A stretch of 40,742 nt of DNA from an uncultured Prevotella sp. (GTDB taxonomy: Bacteria; Bacteroidota; Bacteroidia; Bacteroidales; Bacteroidaceae), in contig CAMNPN010000048.1 of assembly GCA_946548085.1 (NCBI GenBank), positions 1 through 40,742 of the forward strand. Direction: 5' to 3'. Position 1 is the first letter of the stretch. The number at the start of each line of letters is the position of its first letter. This document shows, piece by piece, positions 40,674 through 40,742 of this stretch. The translations under genes were made by a program, and so were the position numbers. The notes beneath the pieces were generated by a model. The model did not search any database. It saw only the letters and a list, made by a program, of their open reading frames with translations, and was not told the DNA's origin.

Positions 40674-40742
40674 CCGACTATATGTCAACCAACCGTCCGA
40701 CATATAGTCAACCGGTCTGCCGACTATATGTCAACCGACCTT
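40674..40742. repeat. 23-bp tandem array, at least 3 units, cut by the window end
   Basis: Units start at 40674, 40697 and 40720. All begin CCGACTATATGTCAACC or its variant CCGACATATAGTCAACC, with variable last six bases. The array may continue outside the window. Confidence 0.8.

Noticed and set aside
40421..40742. Possible CRISPR array from repeated 22-23 bp units
   Set aside because: The units are contiguous with no unique spacers, and no cas genes are present. They are tandem repeats.

Overview
The window looks like a chromosomal segment of a Bacteroidales bacterium, most likely Prevotella-like. The grounds are repeated TAnnTTTG -7 promoter boxes (several with TTTG 20-21 nt upstream), lipoproteins with an acidic stretch after the lipobox Cys, a TonB-dependent receptor with a carboxypeptidase-like N-domain, a DUF5103 (type IX secretion plug) protein, DUF4890 and LruC/DUF4842 family proteins, a methylmalonyl-CoA decarboxylase operon and a TssD/Hcp-like gene. 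The genus is an inference.

Layout. 265-2346 encodes a large exported lipoprotein. 2350-4730 is a graveyard of degenerate sequence: a small element with 23-bp terminal inverted repeats carrying only the C-terminal helix-turn-helix of a REP-associated (Y1/IS200-like) transposase, a 99-bp near-perfect inverted repeat enclosing two 22-bp-period tandem arrays, a broken Rpn-family PD-(D/E)XK nuclease gene and a remnant of a minimal nucleotidyltransferase. 4733-18536 is an accessory island: an unknown 467-aa protein, an exported caspase-like protease, an ECF-type sigma factor overlapping a one-TM putative anti-sigma protein, an exported TPR-CHAT protease behind a DUF2971 gene, two paralogous small secreted proteins, an AAA ATPase plus nuclease-like pair, a stand-alone LytTR regulator, an outer-membrane barrel and a YwqK-repeat protein. 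18585-19640 is again debris (DUF3320 helicase tail, a second transposase-derived element, an ATPase tail).

19900-39363 is mostly housekeeping: a DUF4890 protein, the mce-mmdA-small ORF-mmdC operon of methylmalonyl/propionyl-CoA metabolism, a TonB receptor with an LruC lipoprotein, NfeD plus stomatin/SPFH, dapA plus an AraC regulator, tRNA-Arg(ACG), a membrane AraC regulator, pgk plus DUF5103, queC and radA. 39694-40742 holds an 8 x 8-bp tandem array in the leader of a frameshifted tssD-like gene, followed by palindromes and two more tandem arrays of 22 and 23 bp.

The main candidate for a new system is the caspase / ECF sigma / anti-sigma set with the neighbouring TPR-CHAT gene. Four transcription starts around it (6136-, 6344+, 13228+, 15546+) share an element GTTTAC-N16-GTATTAAT-N2-4-GTAAAC (diverged at 6344). 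I infer that an envelope protease may control the anti-sigma protein and that the sigma factor may drive the surrounding secreted-protein genes. The gene families and the shared element are visible in the sequence; the signalling link is a hypothesis.
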